Shown: piece by piece, positions 43,343 to 51,645 of the stretch
Layout: every line of letters begins with the position of its first letter
Numbering within the stretch: the stretch's first letter is position 1
Source: Clostridium porci
GTDB taxonomy: Bacteria > Bacillota > Clostridia > Lachnospirales > Lachnospiraceae
Length of the DNA: 64,000 bases
Direction of reading: 5' to 3'
Assembly (NCBI RefSeq): GCF_009696375.1
Contig: NZ_VUMD01000002.1
Coordinates: forward strand, 1-64,000
Made by a program: the position numbers and the translations under genes
Notes under the pieces: model-generated
Database searches by the model: none
Seen by the model: only the letters and a program-made list of their open reading frames with translations
Told to the model about the DNA's origin: nothing

Positions 43343-45970
43343 ATGGCAAAATGGGTTTATTTATTCAAAGAAGGCAAAGCCGACATGAAGAACCTGTTGG
43401 GCGGCAAGGGCGCTAATCTGGCTGAGATGACTAATCTGGGTCTTCCCATTCCACAGGGCTTTACCGTTACAACTGAGGCTTGCACCGATTACTATGCAAG
43501 CGGCAAGAAGATTACAGATGAGATTCAGGGGCAGATTTTTGACGCGCTGAAGGAATTAGAGAAGATTCAGGGAAAGACATTTGGAGATACTGAGGATCCG
43601 TTGCTGGTTTCTGTTCGCTCCGGCGCAAGAGCATCTATGCCTGGCATGATGGACACCATTCTGAACTTAGGTCTGAATGACGTTGCGGTAGAAGGCTTTG
43701 CCAAGAAGACTGGTAATCCGAGATTTGCATATGATTCTTACAGAAGATTTATTCAGATGTTCTCCGACGTTGTTATGGAGATGAGCAAGACCTTCTTTGA
43801 GGGTATTCTGGATGAGGTTAAGGAGGAGAAGGGCGCTAAGTTTGATACTGACCTGACTGCTGAGGACCTAAAGGAAGTCATTGCTAAGTACAAAGCGATA
43901 TACAAGGAAAAGATGGGTGAAGAGTTCCCGCAGGATCCGAAGGTACAGCTTATGGAGGCTGTAAAGGCTGTATTCCGCTCCTGGGATAATCCGCGCGCAA
44001 TCGTTTACAGGCGTATGAACGACATCCCTGGCGACTGGGGCACTGCGGTTAACGTCCAGGCCATGGTATTTGGCAACATGGGCAATACCTCTGGTACAGG
44101 TGTTGCATTTACACGTAATCCTTCTACCGGCGAGAACGGTATTTATGGTGAGTACCTAATCAATGCTCAGGGAGAGGACGTTGTGGCTGGTATCCGCACA
44201 CCGCAGCCAATCACCAAATTGCAGGAGGATCTGCCGGAGTGCTATAAGGAGTTTATGGAGATTGCTCATAAACTGGAGGATCATTACCGCGATATGCAGG
44301 ATATGGAGTTTACAATTCAGGAAGGGAAATTATACTTCCTGCAAACACGTAACGGTAAGAGAACTGCTCCTGCGGCTTTACAGATTGCCTGCGATTTAGT
44401 TGATGAAGGAAAGATTACTCCTGAGGAGGCTGTTTGCAGAATTGAGGCTAAGTCCTTAGATCAGCTGCTGCATCCTACCTTTGACGCCGCTGCGTTAAAG
44501 GCCGGAAAGGTAATTGGCTCCGCGCTTCCTGCATCTCCCGGCGCTGCGGCTGGTAAGGTTTACTTTACGGCAGACGAGGCTAAGGCACATCATGAGGCTG
44601 GTGAAAGAGTTATTTTGGTGCGTCTTGAGACTTCACCAGAGGACATTGAGGGTATGCATGCGGCTGAGGGTATTTTAACGGTACGCGGCGGTATGACCAG
44701 CCATGCGGCAGTTGTTGCCCGTGGTATGGGTACAGCTTGTGTGTCCGGCTGCGGTGAGATTAAGATCAACGAGGCTGAGAAGCGTTTTGAGCTTGGCGGA
44801 CACAGCGTTAAGGAAGGCGATTATATTTCCTTAGACGGTTCCACAGGTAAGATTTATCTTGGAGATATTCAGACGGTAGAGGCTACCGTAAGCGGAAATT
44901 TTGGAAGACTGATGGATTGGGCTGACCAGTTTAGAACTTTGAAGGTAAGAACGAATGCAGATACTCCTGCAGATACGAAGAATGCCATTAAGCTGGGTGC
45001 AGAGGGTATTGGTCTTTGCCGTACAGAGCACATGTTCTTCGAGCCGGAGAGGATTCCAAAGATCCGTAAGATGATTCTGTCTGACTCTGTTGAGGCCAGA
45101 GAGCAAGCGTTAAATGAGCTGATTCCTTTCCAGAAGAGTGACTTTAAGGCAATGTACGAAGTTCTGGAAGGCAAGCCAATGACTGTGCGTTACTTAGATC
45201 CGCCGCTCCATGAGTTCGTTCCAACATCACCGGAGGATATCAAGGCTCTGGCAGCTGACATGGGCTTGACGCCAGAGAAAGTAAAGGCGAAGTGCGACGA
45301 GCTTCATGAGTTCAATCCTATGATGGGACATAGAGGCTGCCGTCTGGCTGTGACATATCCGGAAATTGCTAAGATGCAGACCAGAGCTGTTATGGAGGCA
45401 GCTATTGAGGTTAAGAATGAAAAAGGCTACGATATCGTTCCTGAGATTATGATTCCCCTTGTTGGTGAGAAGAAAGAGCTTAAGTTTGTTAAGGATATTG
45501 TTGTTGAGGTAGCTGAACAGGTTAAGAAGGAAATGGGCTCCGATATTCAGTATCATATCGGTACAATGATCGAGATTCCGAGAGCCGCTTTAACTGCTGA
45601 CGCTATTGCTGAGGAGGCTGAGTTCTTTTCCTTTGGTACCAATGATTTAACTCAGATGTCCTTTGGCTTTTCTCGTGATGATGCGGGCAAGTTCTTAGAA
45701 TCCTACTATAAGGCTAAGATTTATGAGTCTGACCCATTTGCAAGACTTGATCAGACAGGCGTAGGCCAGCTGGTTCAGATGGCAGCTGAGAAGGGAAGAA
45801 AGACAAGACCTGACATCAAACTGGGTATTTGCGGTGAGCACGGCGGAGATCCTTCCTCTATTGAGTTCTGCCACAAAATTGGCTTAAACTATGTATCCTG
45901 CTCTCCATTTAGAGTTCCCATTGCCCGCTTAGCGGCAGCACAGGCAGCTATTAACGAAAAGAGGAATTAG
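43343..45970 (+). CDS. ppdK: Pyruvate, phosphate dikinase
   Basis: The start is ATG 43343 after GAGGAGG. The 875-residue enzyme has the ATP-grasp nucleotide domain (GGKGANLAEMTNLGLPIPQG, VRSGARASMPGMMDTILNLG), the swivelling phosphohistidine domain with GGMTSHAAVVARGMGTACVS (catalytic His with regulatory Thr nearby), and the PEP/pyruvate barrel with GICGEHGGDPSSIEF near the end. It interconverts pyruvate, ATP and Pi with PEP, AMP and PPi, a glycolytic step widely used in clostridia instead of pyruvate kinase. Codon use is strongly biased, as expected for a highly expressed gene. Confidence 0.97.
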   Translation: MAKWVYLFKEGKADMKNLLGGKGANLAEMTNLGLPIPQGFTVTTEACTDYYASGKKITDEIQGQIFDALKELEKIQGKTFGDTEDPLLVSVRSGARASMPGMMDTILNLGLNDVAVEGFAKKTGNPRFAYDSYRRFIQMFSDVVMEMSKTFFEGILDEVKEEKGAKFDTDLTAEDLKEVIAKYKAIYKEKMGEEFPQDPKVQLMEAVKAVFRSWDNPRAIVYRRMNDIPGDWGTAVNVQAMVFGNMGNTSGTGVAFTRNPSTGENGIYGEYLINAQGEDVVAGIRTPQPITKLQEDLPECYKEFMEIAHKLEDHYRDMQDMEFTIQEGKLYFLQTRNGKRTAPAALQIACDLVDEGKITPEEAVCRIEAKSLDQLLHPTFDAAALKAGKVIGSALPASPGAAAGKVYFTADEAKAHHEAGERVILVRLETSPEDIEGMHAAEGILTVRGGMTSHAAVVARGMGTACVSGCGEIKINEAEKRFELGGHSVKEGDYISLDGSTGKIYLGDIQTVEATVSGNFGRLMDWADQFRTLKVRTNADTPADTKNAIKLGAEGIGLCRTEHMFFEPERIPKIRKMILSDSVEAREQALNELIPFQKSDFKAMYEVLEGKPMTVRYLDPPLHEFVPTSPEDIKALAADMGLTPEKVKAKCDELHEFNPMMGHRGCRLAVTYPEIAKMQTRAVMEAAIEVKNEKGYDIVPEIMIPLVGEKKELKFVKDIVVEVAEQVKKEMGSDIQYHIGTMIEIPRAALTADAIAEEAEFFSFGTNDLTQMSFGFSRDDAGKFLESYYKAKIYESDPFARLDQTGVGQLVQMAAEKGRKTRPDIKLGICGEHGGDPSSIEFCHKIGLNYVSCSPFRVPIARLAAAQAAINEKRN

Positions 45971-46104
45971 ACAACAATATATTTACTTCTGTACCTTAAC
46001 GGTGACAAGAGAGGATGTAAGAGCATTTATGGCTGAACGTTCAGAGTACACAAAGACCAACAGATTTAAAGATATTGTAGTAAAAGTCTATATATGAGTT
46101 TTGC

Positions 46105-46133
46105 GAGGGAAAGTGTTAATACTTTCCCTCGTT
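46105..46133 (+). terminator. Intrinsic terminator after ppdK
   Basis: Perfect 10-bp stem GAGGGAAAGT / ACTTTCCCTC with a six-base loop, followed by GTTTGATGTTT. Confidence 0.75.
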
Positions 46134-46141
46134 TGATGTTT

Positions 46142-46178
46142 GGGAATAGACCTTATTTAAGGTTTGTTCCCTTTTTTT
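46142..46178 (+). terminator. Second terminator at the edge of the mobile-element remnant
   Basis: A 13-bp stem GGGAATAGACCTT / AAGGTTTGTTCCC (two G-U pairs) with a four-base loop and a run of seven T. It marks the boundary between ppdK and the element genes. Confidence 0.85.
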
Positions 46179-46206
46179 ATATCTTTAAAGAAGGAGGTCA
46201 TAAAGA

Positions 46207-46422
46207 ATGACAAACACAGCGTTAAGAGCAGGAGAGAAGAAAGATTCTCGCACAATTACTTTCAAGAACAAGGAACACGAAAAGTTTTACAGGGAGTATC
46301 TTCCCAGATGTAGGTATCAGGACGTGTACCATAAAGCATTGGTATATTGTCTTGGGATTGATCGGGATACGAGAGAACATGTAGATCGGATTTATGATTT
46401 TAGGACAGGATATGTATGCTGA
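46207..46422 (+). CDS. Small conjugative-element protein (DUF6075-like), truncated
   Basis: The start follows AAGGAGGTCATAAAGA. The 71-residue product reads TITFKNKEHEKFYREYLPRC and YQDVYHKALVYCLGIDRDTR, which I associate with a small protein family (DUF6075-like) carried next to partition genes of Clostridiales elements. Family members usually continue beyond IYDFRTG; here the protein ends at YVC, so its C-terminus was probably lost. The stop overlaps the start of the DUF3970 gene. Confidence 0.5.
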   Translation: MTNTALRAGEKKDSRTITFKNKEHEKFYREYLPRCRYQDVYHKALVYCLGIDRDTREHVDRIYDFRTGYVC

Positions 46423-46583
46423 AGATTAGGCTGCAAGGGACTTTGAAAGACATCAAAAGGTTTAAAAGGCTTATGGAACGAAATAAGGAAATCGAGGTAC
46501 TGCAGGTTTCAGAGCCATTTTCCAACAAAGGGACAAATAAATATTTTCGTGTTTACGCAGAAAAAGAAAAAGAGAAGAAATAG
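46416..46583 (+). CDS. DUF3970-like small protein
   Basis: The ATG at 46416 overlaps the preceding stop. The 55-residue basic protein reads MLKIRLQGTLKDIKRFKRLM and SEPFSNKGTNKYFRVYAE, the DUF3970 pattern of short proteins found upstream of parA on conjugative elements. It ends 16 bp before the parA ATG with an AGGAGG between them. It is too short for many gene finders. Role unknown. Confidence 0.65.
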   Translation: MLKIRLQGTLKDIKRFKRLMERNKEIEVLQVSEPFSNKGTNKYFRVYAEKEKEKK

Positions 46584-46599
46584 AGCAGGAGGAAAGTAT

Positions 46600-47337
46600 A
46601 TGTGCAGAGTAATCGCAATCGCAAACCAAAAAGGTGGAGTCGGTAAAACGACAACAAGCGTCAATTTAGGAATCGGTCTCGCAAGGGCAGGAAAAAAGGT
46701 ACTGCTGGTGGAAGCAGATGCACAGGGAAGTATGGCGGTCAGCTTAGGAATCCGTGAACCGGACGAGCTGGATGCTACACTGGTCAACATTATGGAAAAG
46801 GTAATCAATGATGAAGATATAGAGCCGGGTGAGGGCATTATTCACCATGAGGAAGGTGTTGGTTTTATCCCTGCCAATATTGAGTTGGCGGGATTGGAAA
46901 CGGCACTTGTCAATGTCATGAGCCGGGAAATGGTGCTTCGACAATTTATAAATAATATTAGAGTGGATTATGATTTTATTCTGATTGATTGTATGCCCTC
47001 TTTAGGAATGATCACCATCAATGCGCTTGTAGCGGCTGACAGTGTACTAATTCCGGTAGAGGCGGCATATCTGCCCGTTAAAGGACTACAACAGCTTATA
47101 AAGACGATTGGACGGGTACACAGAAAACTGAACCCAATGCTTTCCATTATGGGCATTTTATTTACGAAAGTAGGCCGTAGGACAAATTTTGCAAGGGATA
47201 TTGCAGAGCAGATCAGAGAGGCTTATGGGAACCAGGTACATATTTTTGATAACTGTATTCCGCTTTCTGTGAGGGCGGCAGAGACTTCCGCAGAGGGAAA
47301 AAGCATTTATTTACGTGCTCCTAAAGGAATTAACTGA
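46600..47337 (+). CDS. parA: ParA-family partition ATPase, C-terminus altered
   Basis: The ATG at 46600 follows AGGAGG. The 245-residue protein has the deviant Walker A IANQKGGVGKTTTSVNLGIG, VLLVEADAQGSM (switch I) and DFILIDCMPSLGMITINALV (Walker B). It is followed by PVEAAYLPVKGLQQLIKTIG and RTNFARDIAEQIREAYG. Normal homologues end about 15-20 residues after GKSIY; here the end reads LRAPKGIN, and the sequence passes directly into parB, suggesting a deletion across the gene junction. The ATPase core is intact, but with parB broken the system cannot partition. Confidence 0.85.
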   Translation: MCRVIAIANQKGGVGKTTTSVNLGIGLARAGKKVLLVEADAQGSMAVSLGIREPDELDATLVNIMEKVINDEDIEPGEGIIHHEEGVGFIPANIELAGLETALVNVMSREMVLRQFINNIRVDYDFILIDCMPSLGMITINALVAADSVLIPVEAAYLPVKGLQQLIKTIGRVHRKLNPMLSIMGILFTKVGRRTNFARDIAEQIREAYGNQVHIFDNCIPLSVRAAETSAEGKSIYLRAPKGIN

Positions 47338-48184
47338 CTTCTTATGATGATCTGTTTGGAACGAGTGAACAGCAATCTGGCGAGGTAGTTACTTCCGTTC
47401 CCATTACACAGTTCCGTCCGTTCAGGAATCATCCTTTTCGGGTATTGGACGATGAAAAAATGCAGGAAACGGTTGAGAGCGTAAAACGTATGGTGTACTC
47501 ATGCCGGGAATTGTTCGTCCTCATCCAGAGAATGGCTATGAGGTTATTGCAGGACATAGAAGATGGCGAGCCTGTGAGCTGGCAGGTTTGGAGGAAATGC
47601 CTGTTATTATCCGTGACATGGACGATGACACCGCCACCGTGATCATGGTCGATACGAATATCCAGAGAGAGGATATTCTGCCTAGTGAAAAGGCGAGAGC
47701 ATATCAGATGAAATATGAGGCATTAAGACATTAGGGGAGCAAGGGAGACAAGAATACGGCGGATATCGTAGGCGAAGCTGCCGGGTACAGCGAAAGGACG
47801 GTTCAGTGGTACATGCGCCTTGCAGAATTAGCCCAGGAATTATTGGATTATGTAGATGCTGGTAAAATCCCTATGGTGGTCGGAGAAAAACTGTCATATC
47901 TTCAAATAAATGAGCAGATGTGGCTTGTGGAAGCGATTGCGAATAGTGGTTTATTCCCATCAAAAGTGCAGGCAGAACAGTTGAAAGAAAGCAGCAGTGC
48001 AGGGATATTAACAGAGGGTGATATTTATGCAATCCTAGTAAAAAAAGGAAGTGGAACTGTTAATGTTACGATTTCTGCAAAGAAAATACGCAATTATTTA
48101 CCGCCTGCTTATACGAAAGATCAGATAGAGGAAGTTATTTATACACTTTTAGATAGATGGAAACAAAATGAAGGGAAGGAGTGA
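47337..48184 (+). pseudogene. parB: ParB-family partition protein, frameshifted and with a stop
   Basis: Three consecutive segments make one ParB. The first reads TSYDDLFGTSEQQSGEVVTS and PITQFRPFRNHPFRVLDDEK, up to VESVKR. An indel at about 47490 precedes GVLMPGIVRPHPENGYEVIA and GHRRWRACELAGLEEMPVII (the catalytic-type GHRR box). Then an in-frame TAG at 47732-47734, after EALRH, precedes GSKGDKNTADIVGEAAGYSE and the HTH-containing C-terminal part, ending at 48184. The N-terminus is fused to the parA end, and the start codon is not clear. Confidence 0.8.
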
Positions 48185-48190
48185 TAGCGG

Positions 48191-49232
48191 ATGCAGGAGT
48201 TACAGTTTGCATATTTCCGTGGACTGGAAGCAGAACAATACAGCTTTTACCGTGTTCCAAAGGTGTTGTTCATTGCAGAATGCTTTAAGTCTCTTTCCTG
48301 TGAAGCAAAGGTTTTATGCGGTTTAATGCTAGGCCGTATGAGCCTTAGCATTAAAAATCGTTGGCTTGATGATGACGACAAAGTATATATTATCTTTGCT
48401 GTGGAAGAGATCATGGAATTGATGAACTGTAAGACACAGAAAGCAACAAAGCTATTAAAAGAATTGGATACGGAGGAAGGAATTAGGTTGATTGAGAAGA
48501 AGCGATTGGGCTTGGGAAAACCTAATGTAATCTATGTGAAAAATTTCATGATTAAGGAAATATCACATGAACTGGAGGAGGGAAATCCAGATGATACACG
48601 GGTACAAGTTGTTACTGGATCAGAGGATTCCTGCGCTGTTTCACAGAATTTTGAAAATCACAATTTAAGAGTTTCGGGAATCAAAAATCTAGAATTTCCA
48701 GAATCAAAAATCCAGAATTTTGAAAATCACAAGTCCAGAGTTTCCCAAATCAAAATCTAATAAGACTAATATTATCAAGACTGATTATAGTGAAACTGAT
48801 AATATCCAATCTTATCCTATCAGCAAGCAGGCACAAGAAGTTGAGAGGGAAGTGGATGTGATGGAGCAGATGGATAATTACCGTGAATTTATCCGGGAAA
48901 GAATATTCTACTACGAATGTTATGGAAATGAACGATCCCGTGAACGTGAGGACGTAGACGAGTTAGTGGAGTTGATTGTAGAAGTTATGTTACAGCCGGA
49001 TAACAGCACGGTAAGAATTGCAGGAATGGACAAGCCTGCAGCAGTTGTGAAAAGCCGTTTTATGAAGTTGGAGCAATCCCACATAGAGTATGTATTGTTC
49101 TGCTTGCACAGGAACACTACGAAAGTTGGAAATATAAAGGCGTATCTTTTAACGACGATTTACAATGTAACTATGACGATAAGCAATTATTATCAGGCAG
49201 AGGTAAACCATGACATGTATGGGGGCGGTTAA
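48191..49232 (+). pseudogene. repA: Replication initiator RepA (RepA_N plus DUF6017) split by a frameshift
   Basis: The first frame (48191-48760) has the RepA_N winged-helix domain: FYRVPKVLFIAECFKSLSCE, AKVLCGLMLGRMSLSIKNRW, FAVEEIMELMNCKTQKATKL. A repetitive linker (QNFENH units) follows. It ends at RVSQIKI. A second frame resumes KSNKTNIIKTDYSETDNIQS and carries the DUF6017-like C-terminal domain to 49232. Removing one A from the AAAA run near 48755 would join the frames as RVSQIKSNKTN. A damaged initiator is most likely; programmed slippage is not supported by the short A-run. Confidence 0.75.
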
Positions 49233-49285
49233 ATGAGTAAAAAAGATTGACAAAAAGCAATGTAAATTGCAACAATAGAAAAAAC

Positions 49286-49314
49286 TTGAAAAAAATTATA
49301 ATCTGGAATATAAT
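49286..49314 (+). promoter_or_regulatory. Promoter upstream of the GntR/UTRA genes
   Basis: TTGAAA at 49286-49291 and TATAAT at 49309-49314 are 17 bp apart, about 57 bases before the HTH-less UTRA ORF. Confidence 0.6.
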
Positions 49315-49349
49315 GATGCGTGAAACTTTAGATGGTATGGTGTAATTAG

Positions 49350-49883
49350 TTGTGTATAGGAACAAATGTAATGAAGTCAATTCAAGTATCAATTTTAAGA
49401 GATTTGGGAGAATTTCAGTCGGTTGCAGAAATTTTACAAGAACGGAAGTTACCTTTTCAATATCGGATTCTCGAAAAACGAGTGATTGAATCCAATCGTT
49501 TTATTAGCCGAATGCTACAAATTCCCTTGGCAACAAAAGTCTTTTATTTGAATAAGCTCTGTGTGGTTGACGGTGTTCCCAAGTCAATAGAAAAAATATA
49601 TCTCCTATATGATCGGGTGAAGGGAATTGAAGAGGCGGACTTGACTCATAAATCTTTTTACCAGGAGATTAAGGAGCGCTTTGGGTATGTAACAAAGAGG
49701 AATGAGGAAGAAATTCTGATTGTTTCCGCTAGCGAAGAAGAACGACGGCTGTTGGCATGTGAGGAGGATGAATTTTTAATGATTAAGGGAACTACTTACT
49801 TGGATGAGGAACAGCCTTTTGAGTATTTTGAGATTATCTCAGTCAGTGATTTTTATATGTTTAGGAGTGTAGTAGAAGAATGA
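49350..49883 (+). CDS. HTH-less GntR-family protein (UTRA effector domain only)
   Basis: The frame opens at TTG 49350 (or ATG 49371, reading MKSIQVSILRDLGEFQSVAE); neither has a good ribosome binding site. The product is essentially a lone UTRA domain: VIESNRFISRMLQIPLATKV, YFLNKLC, EQPFEYFEIISVSDFYMFR. GntR/HutC proteins normally have a 65-residue winged helix before this. The promoter upstream is still present, so an internal deletion of the HTH coding part is likely. It overlaps the start of the full GntR regulator. It could still act as a ligand-binding or dimerisation partner, but a pseudogene is as likely. Confidence 0.6.
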   Translation: MCIGTNVMKSIQVSILRDLGEFQSVAEILQERKLPFQYRILEKRVIESNRFISRMLQIPLATKVFYLNKLCVVDGVPKSIEKIYLLYDRVKGIEEADLTHKSFYQEIKERFGYVTKRNEEEILIVSASEEERRLLACEEDEFLMIKGTTYLDEEQPFEYFEIISVSDFYMFRSVVEE

Positions 49884-50626
49884 TGGATTATGATGCACTC
49901 TATATTCAGTTGTTAAAGAGTATTAAGGAGAAAATGATACGAGGTGAGTATCAAATTGGGGACCGTCTAGAGTCAGAGCGCTCTATGGCCGAGCAATATG
50001 GCATCAATCGGATGACAGTGAGACGAGCATTAAAGAGCTTGGAAGAAGAAGGCTATCTGCAGGCACGACGGGGAAGCGGAACTTATGTGGTAAACCTACC
50101 GGCGATTGAGCCCCAGATTGAACAGGGTACAGTGGCACATTTTAGCTTAAGTGAGCAAATTCGTTTGGCAGGTTATGAATCTTCTCGTGATGTGCTTTCT
50201 ATGAGGAAAATTTCTTGCGAGGGAAAGATAAAGGAAAAATTTCCTCAAAGTGAAATGGTTTTTGAACTTGTTCGCTTATCGAGAGTGAACAATGCGCCTT
50301 ATGCGGTACAGAAGACCCATATCCCTGCGGATATTTTTTGGGATGCGGAACGGTATGATTTTGCCGAGGGTTCCTTGTATGAGTATATGGATATCCATGG
50401 ACATTATCCTAAAAAGGTAGAGTCCATTTTAAAAATTGTCAGGCCACCGAAGGAATATGCAGAATATTTGGAACTTCCTGTTGGGAAAATGGTATATTTT
50501 CTTGAGTATTTTGGTTATGACAAGCAGAATACATTGATGGAGTATACGATTTCTTACCACTCTCCACAGAATACGTCCTTTAAATATGTGGTGAGAAAAA
50601 ATTGTATGGAGTCTCCCCCAGTTTGA
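49880..50626 (+). CDS. GntR/HutC-family transcriptional regulator
   Basis: The ATG at 49880 overlaps the preceding stop. The 248-residue protein has a GntR winged helix (IKEKMIRGEYQIGDRLESER, MAEQYGINRMTVRRALKSLE, GSGTYV) and a UTRA domain (FELVRLSRVNNAPYAVQKTH, ADIFWDAERYDFAEGSLYEY). UTRA domains bind sugar phosphates or similar effectors. It directly precedes the PTS operon, whose promoter holds a TGGTATA dyad, so it is probably the local repressor responding to the phosphorylated substrate. Confidence 0.9.
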   Translation: MMDYDALYIQLLKSIKEKMIRGEYQIGDRLESERSMAEQYGINRMTVRRALKSLEEEGYLQARRGSGTYVVNLPAIEPQIEQGTVAHFSLSEQIRLAGYESSRDVLSMRKISCEGKIKEKFPQSEMVFELVRLSRVNNAPYAVQKTHIPADIFWDAERYDFAEGSLYEYMDIHGHYPKKVESILKIVRPPKEYAEYLELPVGKMVYFLEYFGYDKQNTLMEYTISYHSPQNTSFKYVVRKNCMESPPV

Positions 50627-50662
50627 AGAGCCAAATAAGAAAATAATGCATATGAGGTAAAG

Positions 50663-50714
50663 AGATTACAGAAGTTCTGAAGTAAGTGAATGCTGTAATC
50701 TTTTTTTATTTTTT
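50663..50714 (+). terminator. Intrinsic terminator after the GntR gene
   Basis: Perfect 9-bp stem AGATTACAG / CTGTAATCT (arms 50663-50671 and 50693-50701) followed by a long T-rich run. Confidence 0.85.
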
Positions 50715-50752
50715 AAATTTTTAAAAAAGCTAAACAATTTTGTGTTTTCCTA

Positions 50753-50781
50753 TTGAATTATGCCGTAAAACATGGTATAAA
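50753..50781 (+). promoter_or_regulatory. Promoter of the PTS operon
   Basis: TTGAAT at 50753-50758 and TATAAA at 50776-50781 are 17 bp apart, about 75 bases upstream of the IIC start. Confidence 0.65.
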
Positions 50782-50818
50782 TGTATTAGTGGTATATATA
50801 GTATACCAATTATACCAA
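50773..50818. promoter_or_regulatory. GntR-type operator cluster
   Basis: A perfect dyad TGGTATA-5-TATACCA at 50790-50808 is flanked by further half-sites, TGGTATAA overlapping the -10 box (about 50773) and TTATACCAA (about 50810-50818). The location on and just downstream of the promoter fits repression by the adjacent GntR protein. Confidence 0.65.
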
Positions 50819-50856
50819 TTTTAAAAACATTACAATGAAAGAAGGAGGATGATCTT

Positions 50857-51642
50857 ATGAGTGTCATGCAGGCGCTATTGATCGCTTTGATTGCAGCGAT
50901 AGCAAGATGTGAGGGTGACTGGTTGGGAGAGTGCAAAATACGAGAACCCATCGTCACTGGTTTTCTGGTTGGTTTAGTTTTGGGAGATGTAAAGAGTGGT
51001 TTGATGATAGGTGCAACTCTCCAGTTAATGTGGATGGGAGCTGTTGGTATCGGCCCCACGGCTCAGTTGGACATCGGTATCGGAGGCACCATTGGTACAG
51101 CGGTTGCCATTACAACGGGAACCGGTGCAGAGACGGCAGTTTTGTTTGCGGTTCCTGTAGCTGTTATAATGCAGTTCCTAAACACATTACTGATGTCTTC
51201 TTATTCCGGCGTTATGCTGATTGCTGACCGGAAGATTGACAAGCTGGATTTCAGAGGAATTAATCGTTGCCACTATTTCTGCGGTCTGTGTACGTTTCTA
51301 GCATATTTCATTCCCACCTTTCTGGTAATGTTTTTTGGAAACAATGCCATTGAGAGCGTTGTAAACAATATGCCGGAATGGGTAAATACAGGTCTTGGCG
51401 GTGTGGCTGCGCTTCTGCCTTGCCTTGGCTTTGCTCTGTTGTTGAACATCATTATGGAAAAGAGATTAATCCCTTATTTCATTCTTGGATTTATCCCTGC
51501 TGCGTATGTAGGGTTTGATCTTACAATGATTGCAATCGCAGCAATCGCAATTGCACTTGCATGGATTGTTTTCATGCTGAGGCAAAACGAGGGCACAACG
51601 GTTGTAGCTGTATCAGCTGCTGATGATGAATGGGAGGATTGA
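50857..51642 (+). CDS. PTS mannose/sorbose-family IIC permease
   Basis: The start follows AAGGAGGATGATCTT. The 261-residue membrane protein shows IREPIVTGFLVGLVLGDVKS, GATLQLMWMGAVGIGPTAQL and DIGIGGTIGTAVAITTG, the conserved first half of mannose-family IIC, followed by several helices and a short acidic tail. With IID it forms the sugar channel. It is the first gene of the operon, downstream of the operator cluster. The neighbouring SIS-domain deglycase points to an amino-linked or amino sugar substrate. Confidence 0.92.
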   Translation: MSVMQALLIALIAAIARCEGDWLGECKIREPIVTGFLVGLVLGDVKSGLMIGATLQLMWMGAVGIGPTAQLDIGIGGTIGTAVAITTGTGAETAVLFAVPVAVIMQFLNTLLMSSYSGVMLIADRKIDKLDFRGINRCHYFCGLCTFLAYFIPTFLVMFFGNNAIESVVNNMPEWVNTGLGGVAALLPCLGFALLLNIIMEKRLIPYFILGFIPAAYVGFDLTMIAIAAIAIALAWIVFMLRQNEGTTVVAVSAADDEWED

Positions 51643-51645
51643 GTT

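Larger units (their letters stand above)
46185..49260 (+). mobile_element. Remnant of an integrative conjugative element (replication/partition module)
   Basis: A DUF6075-like gene, DUF3970, parA, parB and repA occur in the order seen in Clostridiales conjugative elements. parB and repA are broken, and no transfer, excision or integrase genes are present. The right end is lost after the repA tail (a start MSKKD followed at once by a stop). No attachment site was identified. Confidence 0.65.

Noticed and set aside
48720-48775. Programmed ribosomal frameshift in repA
   Set aside because: Only a four-base A-run without a clear slippery heptamer or downstream structure; a mutation in a decayed element is simpler.
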